32,693 nucleotides of DNA from Thermomicrobiaceae bacterium (GCA_007133615.1 SLMJ01000329.1:1-32693); one strand, 5' to 3'; shown: positions 1 to 8,025, numbered from the stretch's first letter. Numbers and translations are program-made. Notes: generated from the sequence alone by a model not told the origin.

Positions 1-984
1 TCATTTATTAGCGGTGTCAATAGCCGCATGTGCGGCACGCTCAACGACTACCTCAATGGCAACCTCGAATCGGCCTACGAGTCGTGCAGCCTAGTGATTC
101 ACACATCTAAAAATTCGGCAATAGTTGAAAATGCCTCGGTAACCCTGGCTGATATCCACCTCCTTCGCGGCGAGTACGACCGCGTCTGGAACCTCCTCAA
201 GGAAATTACTCCCGAGGGTCCGGAAACTCCTCCAGGAAACAACTACTTCGCGGCAGCGATCCAGGCGCATCGCATCGCCGCTCGGACGCTGCTCCGCACC
301 GGGGAGGCCGAAACGGCCCGTCGCTGGCTGGAATCTCGCGACCACTGGCTTCAATGGAGTGGGGCAATCCTCTGGAACGCGGAGCAGCAACTGCTCTGGG
401 CCGAGTATTTCCGGTCGGTGGGAGACACGGAACAGGCCGCAACGCTCGCAGAGCGCGCTTTGCACACAGCGCGAGAACCCCGCCAGCCATTGTCGTTACT
501 GCAAGTACACCGGCTGTCCGCTGAGCTGGCAATGTGTGTTGACGATCTGACCACGGCTGACACTCACGCTGGCGAGGCCGCAACGCTTGCTGCCGAGTGC
601 GACATCGCATACGAGCTGGCCTGCACACAACTCGTTCAGGCGGAGCTGGAGTTGCGACGCGACAATCAACAGGAGGCGCACAGTCTGCTCAAATCTGCCG
701 GCTCCCGGTTCGAACGGATGGGTGCCCGGCCGGAGCTGGAGCGCATCGAGCAACTTCTCCGCAGCAACAGGGATTCCAGCTCAGCCCGCCCCTGGTCTCT
801 TTCGAAACGCGAGCTCGAGGTTCTGCATTTGCTGACAGAAGGCCGCTCTGATCGCGAAATCGCAGAAACGCTCTTCATCTCACACCACACAGCGATGCGC
901 CATGTATCCAGTATCCTCCGCAAGCTCGGTGTCGAATCCCGAACCTCCGCGGCCGCCCTTGCCGTTCGCGAAAACATCTTCTGA
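1..984 (+). CDS. LuxR-family transcriptional regulator with TPR-like region (5' partial)
   Basis: The reading frame is open to the first base of the window, so the N-terminus lies outside it. The visible part is a long all-helical region with TPR-like character (alternating Ala/Leu/Glu-rich helices, as in the arms of MalT-type regulators). It is followed by a C-terminal LuxR-type helix-turn-helix of about 60 residues that starts at a SKRELEVL motif and contains EGRSDREIAETLFIS, HVSSILRKLG and a terminal SRTSAAALA segment. These are the conserved positions of the GerE/LuxR DNA-binding fold. No ATPase motifs are visible; a MalT/LAL-type NTPase domain could lie upstream. The gene ends 152 bases before the secreted repeat protein and is read in the same direction, so that gene is a plausible target. 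Family assignment is firm; the target is inference. Confidence 0.88.
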   Translation, partial: SFISGVNSRMCGTLNDYLNGNLESAYESCSLVIHTSKNSAIVENASVTLADIHLLRGEYDRVWNLLKEITPEGPETPPGNNYFAAAIQAHRIAARTLLRTGEAETARRWLESRDHWLQWSGAILWNAEQQLLWAEYFRSVGDTEQAATLAERALHTAREPRQPLSLLQVHRLSAELAMCVDDLTTADTHAGEAATLAAECDIAYELACTQLVQAELELRRDNQQEAHSLLKSAGSRFERMGARPELERIEQLLRSNRDSSSARPWSLSKRELEVLHLLTEGRSDREIAETLFISHHTAMRHVSSILRKLGVESRTSAAALAVRENIF

Positions 985-989
985 ATCGG

Positions 990-1033
990 GATCACCTATT
1001 CTTCAGCCATTGATTAGTTGAGATCACCTATTC
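990..1033. promoter_or_regulatory. Direct repeat GATCACCTATTC upstream of the secreted repeat protein
   Basis: The 12-mer GATCACCTATTC occurs at 990-1001 and again at 1022-1033, 32 bp apart, or close to three helical turns. The second copy is flanked by the inverted pair TTAGT/ACTAA. It sits between the LuxR-type regulator gene and the gene starting at 1137, which suggests tandem binding sites for a regulator. No good -35/-10 pair was found next to it, so its role as an operator is inference. Confidence 0.35.
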
Positions 1034-1136
1034 ACTAACTACTCCGGGGAAATAGTCAGTCTCGGGGATGTGGCAGAGCCGGATCTGGGCCATGCTAGAC
1101 CCACGCTCATCACAACCTCATCGAAAGGAGGCTGAC

Positions 1137-1790
1137 ATGCAGGGGTTCCAGAACATCAAGGGGTCGGCCAGAAAACGATTCATCGCCTTCGTGGCCGCAT
1201 TGCTGACATTCGCGCTTATCACACCGGCTGCGGCCGCAATGTCGCTGGTTGCGCAGGCAGAACCCGACGAGGAGGAACAGGCGCAGGTCACCGCACCAGT
1301 TGGCGGACTGTCCTCGACCGAGATCCAGTTTCTTGAGGATAACTGGTACTTCGCGATCGACGATCTTGTGGAGGATGATTCCGAGCGAGAAGCGGCTCCC
1401 GAACGGTATTTCGGGCTGTCACAAGATCAGATTCTCTTCCTTGAAGATAACTGGCACTTTGCAATCGACGACGTGGTCGAGGAAGAAGCAGAGCAGGGAC
1501 GCAGCGTTACCGACGCAACGATCCTGCGAAACGAGATCCAGTTCCTGGAAGACAACTGGTACTTCGCCGCCGACGATCTTGGATTCAGCACAGACGACGA
1601 TCCTGTTGTCGAGCATCTTCCGATGACCCGCGGCGAGATGTACTTCATCGAGCAGAACACCGAGTTCGGCCTCAGCCCCTCTGGCGATTCAGAGGACGAA
1701 GAGGAAGACGAAGGTGACGATGACTCGAACGACGCCGGTAACAGCCTCACACACCCGTGGGGCGGTGACTCCACCGAGCTGGACTGGTAG
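1137..1790 (+). CDS. Secreted acidic protein with four FLEDNW-type repeats
   Basis: A 217-residue protein of unknown function. The ATG at 1137 is chosen because AAAGGAGG lies just upstream and because it gives a typical signal peptide: a basic N-terminus (KRF around residues 13-15), a hydrophobic core at about 16-30, and an Ala-rich cleavage region near 31-42. The mature part is very rich in Asp and Glu. It contains three close copies of a motif of the form EIQFLEDNWYFAIDDL (starting near residues 62, 98 and 133) and a fourth degenerate copy (EMYFIEQNTEFGL, near 167), with a period of 34-36 residues. The C-terminus is a low-complexity Asp/Glu/Ser tail (about 184-200). There are no cysteines and no sorting signal. 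It could be an ion- or surface-binding extracellular protein, but I recognise no family. A terminator follows directly. Confidence 0.85.
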   Translation: MQGFQNIKGSARKRFIAFVAALLTFALITPAAAAMSLVAQAEPDEEEQAQVTAPVGGLSSTEIQFLEDNWYFAIDDLVEDDSEREAAPERYFGLSQDQILFLEDNWHFAIDDVVEEEAEQGRSVTDATILRNEIQFLEDNWYFAADDLGFSTDDDPVVEHLPMTRGEMYFIEQNTEFGLSPSGDSEDEEEDEGDDDSNDAGNSLTHPWGGDSTELDW

Positions 1791-1830
1791 TAATCTTGAC
1801 AGCTAGACCCTTTCCTCCCACCTCTTGCAT

Positions 1831-1860
1831 GACGGACCCCCTACAAGTTGGGGGTCCGTC
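1831..1860 (+). terminator. Rho-independent terminator
   Basis: Perfect 11-bp stem (GACGGACCCCC at 1831-1841, GGGGGTCCGTC at 1850-1860) with an 8-base loop, followed by ATTTA. It lies 40 bases after the stop of the repeat-protein gene. The T-run is short, but stem length and position are convincing. Confidence 0.8.
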
Positions 1861-2210
1861 ATTTACATGGTCTGGGAAGCAGCCTTGCACCGCAGAAACG
1901 CTCGTACCCGGCACCTCAGTTGATACAATTATGTAGAGCACACATTATGTCGGGTTACGTTGTCAGTGAAGCCACTGGCAAGCCCCGGCATGTGTCTTGC
2001 ATCCATCGAGAGCACGCGCCGGTGAGCTAACGAGAGTTTTCCCGCCAGATAGGCAAGACTGGCATTCGTTTTTCGCTCACGGCGAGAACTCGAAGGCAGG
2101 CACTCTACCTGTACGTACACTTTCCTGACTCGGAGAAACGGGTCATATCGATCGATCGAAACCCAGAATTCCGGATTATCCGGTCGATCAAAAGTGAGGT
2201 TGAGGTCAAG
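1861..2210. other. 350-bp leader region with short palindromes, no gene seen
   Basis: No credible open reading frame or RNA gene was recognised. Structures visible are a perfect palindrome TGTACGTACA (2110-2119), a CGATCGATCG run near 2150, and CCGGATTATCCGG (2171-2183), which lies 27 bases before the start of the next gene. A weak hairpin GCCAG/CTGGC (2044-2063) is followed by a T-rich stretch. The palindromes may be operator sites for the membrane protein gene; no clear -35/-10 pair was found. Confidence 0.3.
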
Positions 2211-4319
2211 ATGGCTACGAATCCGACCCAAACTCGCAACGATAGAGACAAGCAGCGGACCCCGCTGGTGCTGGAACGCGTGAACAACGCGATCCCGTAT
2301 CCATCGATTCCAGCGGCAGGACTGTTTTTCGCTGCGATCGCCATGCTGCTCATGGCCGACTCGGCGATCCGTACGCCCAGCGCGCTGGAAATGAGAGTCG
2401 TTGAGGTCATCCAGGGCCTGGAACCCGGTGTGATGAGCAGCGTCCTCGGTTTCGTTGACGGAGTCACCGGACTGACGTTCGCGCTGATCGCGTCGGCGAT
2501 CGTGCTTTCGATGGCCGCGATCACTCGCTCCTGGGGCACGGCGATCATCGCGTTCATGCTGCCGATTGTCACCATCGCGCTGACAATGCTGGAGCGCGTC
2601 TGGCCTTCCTGGACACTTCCGGGGATGTCGATGGTGGAACGTGTTATTCCCTCGATGGCGGTACCGGGCATTTCCAGCATCCAGGTTGCTGGTGCGGTCC
2701 TGATTTACGGACTTCTATTCTTCGTCGCGCGCCGGATCGATTTCTGGCCGGCTCGTCTCGGTATTCAGGGCGCAAGTCTGGCCGTCATGTTGCTGGCTGG
2801 TCTCTCGCAGCTCTGGACTGGCAATCTCATGCCAACGGAAGTGCTGATTGCGCTGTCGATTGGCGGTCTGATTCTTCTGCCCCTGATTACGATCGCGAAG
2901 CGTGTCGACTCTGCCTGCGGTGACATTCCGGCGGTGAAGGCGGGTGATGTTCCGGTCGATGAGTCGAAGCGGCATGCTCATGCGCTCACCAGCACCGTTG
3001 TCTTCAATGATTCGACCGTCTCCAAGATTTATCGTCCGGGATTCCTGCCACGAGCCATTTACTGGCTGGCGTTCCAGGCCGAGTTCCCGTATATGCGGAA
3101 CACGGCCGCACTCCGGGCAGCGGTTGAACGCCGAAACCTGATCGGCCAGTTGACCGAATACTGGTATGGCTCGAACCACGTTGCCCGGGCGATCGGCGTC
3201 GACCAGATCTCGGGTCGCTATGCTATCACCAGCGAGTACGTTGATGGTGCTGAGCCGGAAGACCGCGAGGAAGCGAAGGCGTTCCTCCAGGATCTGGTGG
3301 AACGATTCGACGCCGCTGGACTGCCGACCTGGCAGATCGATCCGCGGCAGCCGCGGGCCACTGACAACGTACTCCAGACTGAGGACGGCCAGTTCCGCGT
3401 GGTTGACCTCGAATCCGGACTGGTCTCGCCGCTCGCCTCGTTCAAGGCGTGGCGACGCGCATTCCAGCGAGGACTGGTTCCGATGTACGACGACGTCTTC
3501 TTTGACGTGACACGCACGTACATCCAGGAACGCGAATCCGACATGCGGGCGAAGCTCGGTTCGACGTGGGTGCAAGAGTTGTACGCCACGCTCGACGCAA
3601 CCGAGCGCCAGACGCAGATCTGGCACGACAGCGAGCCCCGCATCTGGAGCCGGTTGCTTGGCCGCCGCCGATCCTCGGATAGCGCCGGAGAACGACAGCA
3701 CTGGGCGATCCAGTGGTTTGATGACGCGATCGCCAACTGGCGCGATGAAGGCCGCATCTCGGTTACCGAAGCGCGAGAACTCAAGCGACGCATTCACTCG
3801 CCGCAGTTCCTTCGGGTGATGCCGCACTTCGGCGTCCATCTCGGCACCGGTGTTTTGCTGCGGTTCCCGCTCGGTAGTATTGTCCGGGCTGCATACACCG
3901 GATTCAATCTGTTGAACGTGACCGTGCAGTTCGCGCTGCGCCGGATCGACCGGAACGAGTGGCGCGAAGGTGTCGGAATCCATTCGCCGCTGGTAATGCT
4001 GATCAGTGCGATACCTGGATTCGGTGCGTTCGCCTATCTGGCGTCGAAGCCGATTCGGTCGGACCATGTGATGCTCTGCATCGGGCTCGACGCAGTTATG
4101 ATGAAGATTCCCTGGAATCTCTATGAGCGGACGCCGGCGCGCCGGATCGTCACCCGGACACCGCAATTACTGGATCGATTCGCGAGCGCCACCGGCCGGA
4201 ACCTGCGCAAAGTACCGCAGTTCGCCTGGCCGCACGAGCATCGAACCGGTTCAGCGCCCGATGCGAAACCTGCTGCGATCGAGGGTTCGACACACGGGCC
4301 GCTACGGAGTATCGTCTAA
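2211..4319 (+). CDS. Multidomain membrane protein: PAP2-like N-terminal domain, kinase-like middle domain, C-terminal membrane domain
   Basis: A 702-residue protein. The ATG follows a GAGGT-type ribosome site. Residues about 35-230 hold five or six hydrophobic segments whose layout (a VVEVIQGLEP stretch, then FVDGVTGLTF) recalls PAP2/undecaprenyl-diphosphatase-like membrane domains, although I do not see the full catalytic histidine set. Residues about 260-430 look like a kinase fold: TVSKIYRPG with a candidate ATP-binding Lys272, a catalytic-loop-like IDPRQPRATDNVL with Asp377 and Asn387, and VVDLESG with a candidate metal-binding Asp399. A helical linker follows, then about three more membrane segments (about 542-632) and a basic tail. 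It could be a lipid- or sugar-phosphate-modifying enzyme or a pseudokinase; no substrate can be assigned. It is convergent with the stress protein at 4408 and shares a terminator with it. Confidence 0.7.
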   Translation: MATNPTQTRNDRDKQRTPLVLERVNNAIPYPSIPAAGLFFAAIAMLLMADSAIRTPSALEMRVVEVIQGLEPGVMSSVLGFVDGVTGLTFALIASAIVLSMAAITRSWGTAIIAFMLPIVTIALTMLERVWPSWTLPGMSMVERVIPSMAVPGISSIQVAGAVLIYGLLFFVARRIDFWPARLGIQGASLAVMLLAGLSQLWTGNLMPTEVLIALSIGGLILLPLITIAKRVDSACGDIPAVKAGDVPVDESKRHAHALTSTVVFNDSTVSKIYRPGFLPRAIYWLAFQAEFPYMRNTAALRAAVERRNLIGQLTEYWYGSNHVARAIGVDQISGRYAITSEYVDGAEPEDREEAKAFLQDLVERFDAAGLPTWQIDPRQPRATDNVLQTEDGQFRVVDLESGLVSPLASFKAWRRAFQRGLVPMYDDVFFDVTRTYIQERESDMRAKLGSTWVQELYATLDATERQTQIWHDSEPRIWSRLLGRRRSSDSAGERQHWAIQWFDDAIANWRDEGRISVTEARELKRRIHSPQFLRVMPHFGVHLGTGVLLRFPLGSIVRAAYTGFNLLNVTVQFALRRIDRNEWREGVGIHSPLVMLISAIPGFGAFAYLASKPIRSDHVMLCIGLDAVMMKIPWNLYERTPARRIVTRTPQLLDRFASATGRNLRKVPQFAWPHEHRTGSAPDAKPAAIEGSTHGPLRSIV

Positions 4320-4352
4320 CTGACAATCGCACCACATTGACCTCAACAAAAA

Positions 4353-4382
4353 CGGCCAGCCCTTTGTTATCGGGGCTGGCCG
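4353..4382. terminator. Bidirectional terminator between convergent genes
   Basis: Perfect 10-bp stem CGGCCAGCCC (4353-4362) / GGGCTGGCCG (4373-4382) with a 10-base loop. Read on the minus strand it is followed by TTTTTGTT, a good U-tract for the universal stress gene. On the plus strand it is followed by CTTTC. It lies between the stops at 4319 (+) and 4408 (-). Confidence 0.85.
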
Positions 4383-4407
4383 CTTTCAGCTTTCCAGGTC
4401 GTGCCGT

Positions 4408-5433
4408 CTAATCCCGCACCCCGTGAGTGGACTCCGGGCGAACCAGGAACATCGGCCTGGTTGATTTGTGCAGAACCTCTTCTGCCACAGACCCGATTGC
4501 CAGGCGCCGAAGTCCGGAGCGACCATGTGTCGCCAGCGCAATAACATCTGCCTGAACATCCGCTGCTACGCTGTTGATGCGCTCGGCCGGATCACCTTCC
4601 ACTACATCCCACGTCACCGTCAGCCCGCGCGCCTTCATCCGGTCCGCTATTCCCGCGATATACTGCTCGGCGTTGTCGCGCGCGGTTCGGCCCTCTGAAT
4701 CCTTTTCCTGCGGCTCACCAGTTACCCAGCTTCGCTCCATATCGACCGACGTCATCAGATGAATCTCCGTGCCGTCCCGTCCGAAGACGTGCCGGGCAGG
4801 TTCCACGACAGACTCGCTGAAATCCGATCCATCCAGCGCGATCATGATCCTGTTCAGTGAGATCTCGTCAGCGGACGGCACCGGAGAGCGCAATGCCCGG
4901 ATCATGAGCATTGGGCTTGTCGCCCGTTCCGCTACTTTCAACGCAACGCTTCCCAGGAGAACTCGACCCAGTCCGGAGCGTCCATGGCTCGCTATCACAT
5001 AAACCGGGGAATCCTCGCCGATTCCGTTCATCGCTTCCCCGGCGCGGATGATCTGATCCACTGGATTTCCGTAGACCACCATCTTTTCGACATGAACATC
5101 CGTAATCGAATCGCCAACGTACGAGAGGTACTGCTCGGTTTCGTTCAACTGTTCAGTCAACTCATCGATCTGGCTCTCGTCGAACTCGGGAAGACCGGGA
5201 TTGAACCCGATCGGCAAACTGGCAGAATAGCGAACCCCGGCCGGGCCCGAAGGAGGTTCTTCGATTGGAGGCAGATCTTCCTCGATCGGCGGCTCCGGAA
5301 GGTTTCCCGAGGGCTCCACCACCGAGAGCAACACAAGCGGCGCATTCATTCGCCGAGCCAGCGCCCGGGCATACGGGACCGCACACTCGGCAACGTGGGA
5401 CTGATCAAGCGGAACGATTACCTGTCTTGCCAT
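4408..5433 (-). CDS. Tandem universal stress protein (UspA family)
   Basis: 341 residues containing two UspA-type alpha/beta domains, cytoplasmic. Domain 1 starts with VIVPLDQS (about 5-12) and carries the nucleotide-binding loop SHGRSGLGRVLLGS (149-162). Domain 2 starts with IMIALDGSDFSES (about 196-208) and carries THGRSGLRRLAIGS (302-315). Both loops keep the glycines and terminal Ser of ATP-binding Usp proteins. Domain 1 has a Pro/Glu-rich insertion at about 40-90. The family binds ATP or AMP and supports stress survival; no partner is evident here. It is divergent from the dehydrogenase at 5689, and a second tandem Usp lies at 21688. Confidence 0.92.
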   Translation of the reverse strand: MARQVIVPLDQSHVAECAVPYARALARRMNAPLVLLSVVEPSGNLPEPPIEEDLPPIEEPPSGPAGVRYSASLPIGFNPGLPEFDESQIDELTEQLNETEQYLSYVGDSITDVHVEKMVVYGNPVDQIIRAGEAMNGIGEDSPVYVIASHGRSGLGRVLLGSVALKVAERATSPMLMIRALRSPVPSADEISLNRIMIALDGSDFSESVVEPARHVFGRDGTEIHLMTSVDMERSWVTGEPQEKDSEGRTARDNAEQYIAGIADRMKARGLTVTWDVVEGDPAERINSVAADVQADVIALATHGRSGLRRLAIGSVAEEVLHKSTRPMFLVRPESTHGVRD

Positions 5434-5522
5434 GGCCGGAGCTCACTTTCAGGTTATGCGGCGAAGCTATTCGATGCACCGATTGCGGAATCAACGCGCT
5501 ATTGTTCTCACTCTAGTCCTGT

Positions 5523-5607
5523 CGTTGCAACGTTGGCATGCAGTTCATGTGCCACACAGTGACAATACCGTTGCAGACCGGAACTTTCCTGATAACTCGC
5601 TGCAACG
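5523..5607. promoter_or_regulatory. Three TTGCA-core motifs in a divergent intergenic region
   Basis: A perfect palindrome CGTTGCAACG (5523-5532) is followed by two degenerate copies, CGTTGCAGAC (5569-5578) and CGCTGCAACG (5598-5607). They lie between the stress protein (-) and the 2-hydroxyacid dehydrogenase (+). A possible -10 box TATGAT at 5614-5619 directly follows the third copy, but no matching -35 is clear. Such spaced copies could bind a LacI- or GntR-type repressor; this is inference. Confidence 0.3.
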
Positions 5608-5688
5608 TGTTAGTATGATCGATGGCGTGGCCGTCGCGCGTCACACCCGTACCGTTCCCCGGCGATCCGGGTTCGAAAGGAGTTGACC

Positions 5689-6654
5689 GTGCCTCGACTA
5701 ATGTTTCTCCCGCCCCAGGACTCGCAGACCCGCGACTGGGCAGCAAGGCTTCAATCCGCCCTCCCCGAATACCAGATCCTGGTGCCGGACAATGAAAACG
5801 AGGCGATGGAGCAACTGCCCGGCGTTTCCGCCGCGTACGGCTATCTCACGCCGGAAATGCTCCAGGCAGCCGAGAACCTGGAATGGCTGCAGAGCCCCCA
5901 GGCCGCGCCACCCGCTGGCTACTACCATCAGGGACTGGTCGAAAGTGACGTCAACGTAACGAACATGCGTGGCATCTACAACGACCACATAGCCCAGCAC
6001 ATCATGATGTTTGTCCTGGCGCTTGCCCGCGGTCTGCCCTATTACTTCGACGCGCAGCGGCAGCGAAACTGGAACAAAGAGGCTCCACATTACTCGACTG
6101 TCGATCTGAAGTCAGCGACGGCGCTGATCGTCGGTGTCGGGGGGATCGGACAGGAGACAGCGAAACTCCTGCAGCCGTGCGGTACGAGGATCGTCGGCGT
6201 AGACGCTCGCTGGGAATGGGATGTTTCTGGAATCGAGAAACACGGTCCTGAGGCGCTCGATTCGCTTCTACCAGAGGCCGACTTCGTCATTGTCACCCTC
6301 CCACACACGCCTGAAACGGAAGGAATGTGGAACCGGGAGCGATTCAAGAAGATGAAACCGTCGGGCTACTACATCAACATCGGTCGCGGGATGACAACGG
6401 TTCTGGCCGATCTGGTGGAGGCGCTTGAAGCCGGAGAACTGGCAGGATGCGGACTGGACGTCTTCGATGAGGAACCACTGCCTCCACGACATCCGCTCTG
6501 GACGATGGACAATGTGGTTCTGACCCCACATATCGCCGTCCGCGATGCGCCGGATGTCGAGGAACGCCGCTATCACGTTCTGCTGGAAAACGCCCGCCGG
6601 TTCGCCGCCGGAGAACAGCTCCAGAACCTGGTCGACAAGCGGATGTGGTATTAA
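5689..6654 (+). CDS. D-isomer-specific 2-hydroxyacid dehydrogenase
   Basis: 321 residues. It reduces or oxidises a 2-oxo/2-hydroxy acid pair with NAD(P)H in the cytoplasm. The GTG at 5689 is chosen because AAAGGAG lies six bases upstream; the in-frame TTG at 5683 is too close and the ATG at 5701 too far. Visible motifs are the Rossmann loop GVGGIG (149-154) with Asp172 at the end of the next strand, which favours NAD, and the catalytic triad Arg233 (in NIGRG), Glu262 (in DVFDEEPLP) and His281 (in LTPHIA). The length is normal for the family. The exact substrate (glyoxylate, hydroxypyruvate or another acid) cannot be read from the sequence. It is convergent with a sugar-acid dehydratase, so a role in sugar-acid metabolism is plausible. 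Confidence 0.92.
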   Translation: MPRLMFLPPQDSQTRDWAARLQSALPEYQILVPDNENEAMEQLPGVSAAYGYLTPEMLQAAENLEWLQSPQAAPPAGYYHQGLVESDVNVTNMRGIYNDHIAQHIMMFVLALARGLPYYFDAQRQRNWNKEAPHYSTVDLKSATALIVGVGGIGQETAKLLQPCGTRIVGVDARWEWDVSGIEKHGPEALDSLLPEADFVIVTLPHTPETEGMWNRERFKKMKPSGYYINIGRGMTTVLADLVEALEAGELAGCGLDVFDEEPLPPRHPLWTMDNVVLTPHIAVRDAPDVEERRYHVLLENARRFAAGEQLQNLVDKRMWY

Positions 6655-6667
6655 GGCCCGCCCCCGG

Positions 6668-6717
6668 CCCCTCTCACAGAACCTTTCCTGAGCGGAGCCG
6701 AAGGATCTGGAGAGGGG
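6668..6717. repeat. Imperfect hairpin with GAGCGGAGCCGAAGGATC core (dispersed repeat-like, probable terminator)
   Basis: CCCCTCTC (6668-6675) pairs with GAGAGGGG (6710-6717), and the inner arms CAGAACCTT and AAGGATCTG pair with one mismatch and one bulge. The apex carries CTGAGCGGAGCCGAAGGATC (6688-6707), a phrase resembling short dispersed intergenic repeats known from several bacterial phyla. It lies between the convergent stops at 6654 and 6739, where it could terminate both transcripts. No second copy was seen in the window. Confidence 0.5.
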
Positions 6718-6738
6718 AGTCACGGGGGACGTGTCCTC

Positions 6739-7929
6739 TTAATCGATCGTGATCGTCTTCTCTTCAACCCATTCTTTCGTCACCTCGAATCCGAATCCCG
6801 GCGCATCGGTCGGTCGGACGTAGCCGTTCTTGATCGGAACTGTCCCAGGAATCGCGACCATCTCCTCCAGCGGAACGCCTGGTGGAGCCACGCCTTCGGA
6901 TCGTTCACCCATCGGAATCGCCGGCATCGCCATGGCAACGTGCTGGCCATAGGGATAGTTCATGCCGGCATGGGTAATGACGTTCAATCCATGCGCTTCG
7001 GCGATATGGCAGATCCGAACCACTGCGCTCACCCCGCCGACCCAGAGAATGTCCGGCTGGAAGATGTCCACCAGGCCTTCGGATGCCGCCTCGGCAAACG
7101 GATGCAGCGTGTACCAGTGCTCGCCGGTCGCCAGCACCGTCGATGGAATCCGGCTCCGAAGTTTCCGATAGCCGCCCATGTCTTCCGGCAAAAGCGGATC
7201 CTCCAGCCATTTGACCCGATATGGCTTCAGCTCTTCGGCCAGACGAACCGCGTACTCGACATCCAGCGACATCCAGGCATCGACCATGATCTCAACGTCA
7301 TCGCCCGCTCGCTCTCGAGTCCACGCAATCTGCTCGATGTCTTCGTTAATCCCGCGGATACCCTTCACCGGGCCATTCCGCAGGAACAACTTGACGGCAG
7401 TGAATCCGAGTTCCAGAAACCATTCGATGCTGTTTCGGTAGCCATATGACTGATCAACATTGCTTCCGTAGCAGTAGATCTGATCCTTTTGCGGACCGCC
7501 GAGCAGTTCGTAAACCGGGCGCCCAAGAAGCTTGCCCTTGAGGTCCCACAGCGCGGTGTCAACTCCGCTTATCGCATAGCTGGCGAGCCCGTAGGTGCCG
7601 TAGGCAGACGAGGCGCGACGCATCATGTCCCAGCACTTATCGATCGCCATCGCGTCCTGTCCTTCGAGTAACGGAGCAAAGTGATCGTTGATCACTCGCA
7701 CAACTGGCGACGCGTGGTTCGCCATGCCCAGACCCCAGGTGCCGTCTTCGGCTTCGGCGATCACCGCAACTTTGCCCAGCTTGTTGGTCCAGTCGCCTCG
7801 GGTGAACTCCGCATATCGCTCCATGGGGCTAACGAATCCCGGATCGTCCGGAATCTGTGACACCCGCGGTTGAGTCGTTGGTTTCGGGGAGATGTCGACC
7901 ACTGCGGCCCGGATACTCTTGATCTTCAC
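6739..7929 (-). CDS. Mandelate racemase/muconate lactonizing enzyme family, L-rhamnonate-dehydratase-like
   Basis: 396 residues from the GTG at 7929. That start is chosen because AAGGAAGG sits at the right distance upstream; the GTG at 7944 would place this site inside the coding region. The N-terminal capping domain (SPMERYAEF; ISGVDTALWDLKGKLLGRPVYELLGG near 120-145) is followed by the barrel. The barrel carries metal ligands Asp217 (VDAWMSLDVEYA), Glu243 (WLEDPLLPED) and Glu270 (TGEHW), and a catalytic Asp293/His320 pair (QPDILWVGG; ITHAG). The VDAWMSLDVEYA and TGEH contexts resemble L-rhamnonate dehydratase more than mandelate racemase. The likely reaction is dehydration of a sugar acid to a 2-keto-3-deoxy acid. 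Substrate specificity is inferred, so no symbol is given. Confidence 0.88.
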   Translation of the reverse strand: MKIKSIRAAVVDISPKPTTQPRVSQIPDDPGFVSPMERYAEFTRGDWTNKLGKVAVIAEAEDGTWGLGMANHASPVVRVINDHFAPLLEGQDAMAIDKCWDMMRRASSAYGTYGLASYAISGVDTALWDLKGKLLGRPVYELLGGPQKDQIYCYGSNVDQSYGYRNSIEWFLELGFTAVKLFLRNGPVKGIRGINEDIEQIAWTRERAGDDVEIMVDAWMSLDVEYAVRLAEELKPYRVKWLEDPLLPEDMGGYRKLRSRIPSTVLATGEHWYTLHPFAEAASEGLVDIFQPDILWVGGVSAVVRICHIAEAHGLNVITHAGMNYPYGQHVAMAMPAIPMGERSEGVAPPGVPLEEMVAIPGTVPIKNGYVRPTDAPGFGFEVTKEWVEEKTITID

Positions 7930-8025
7930 AGCGCCTTCCTTCACTTGTGACGCGCCATCGCGTCCGGTTGTTCAACTACGAACGGTCAGAACCTTGCGAA
8001 AGGTAAGACAGGACCACCCGGATCC

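Noticed and set aside
1861-2210. Possible riboswitch or small RNA in the leader of the gene at 2211
   Set aside because: No conserved core of a known riboswitch class was recognised, and the only long stem (1831-1860) is a terminator of the upstream gene.
2715-4166. Long open frame of 483 codons on the minus strand, antisense to the membrane/kinase-like gene
   Set aside because: It is an out-of-frame shadow: His/Arg-rich, no domain or ribosome site, while the plus-strand frame has clear membrane segments and motifs.
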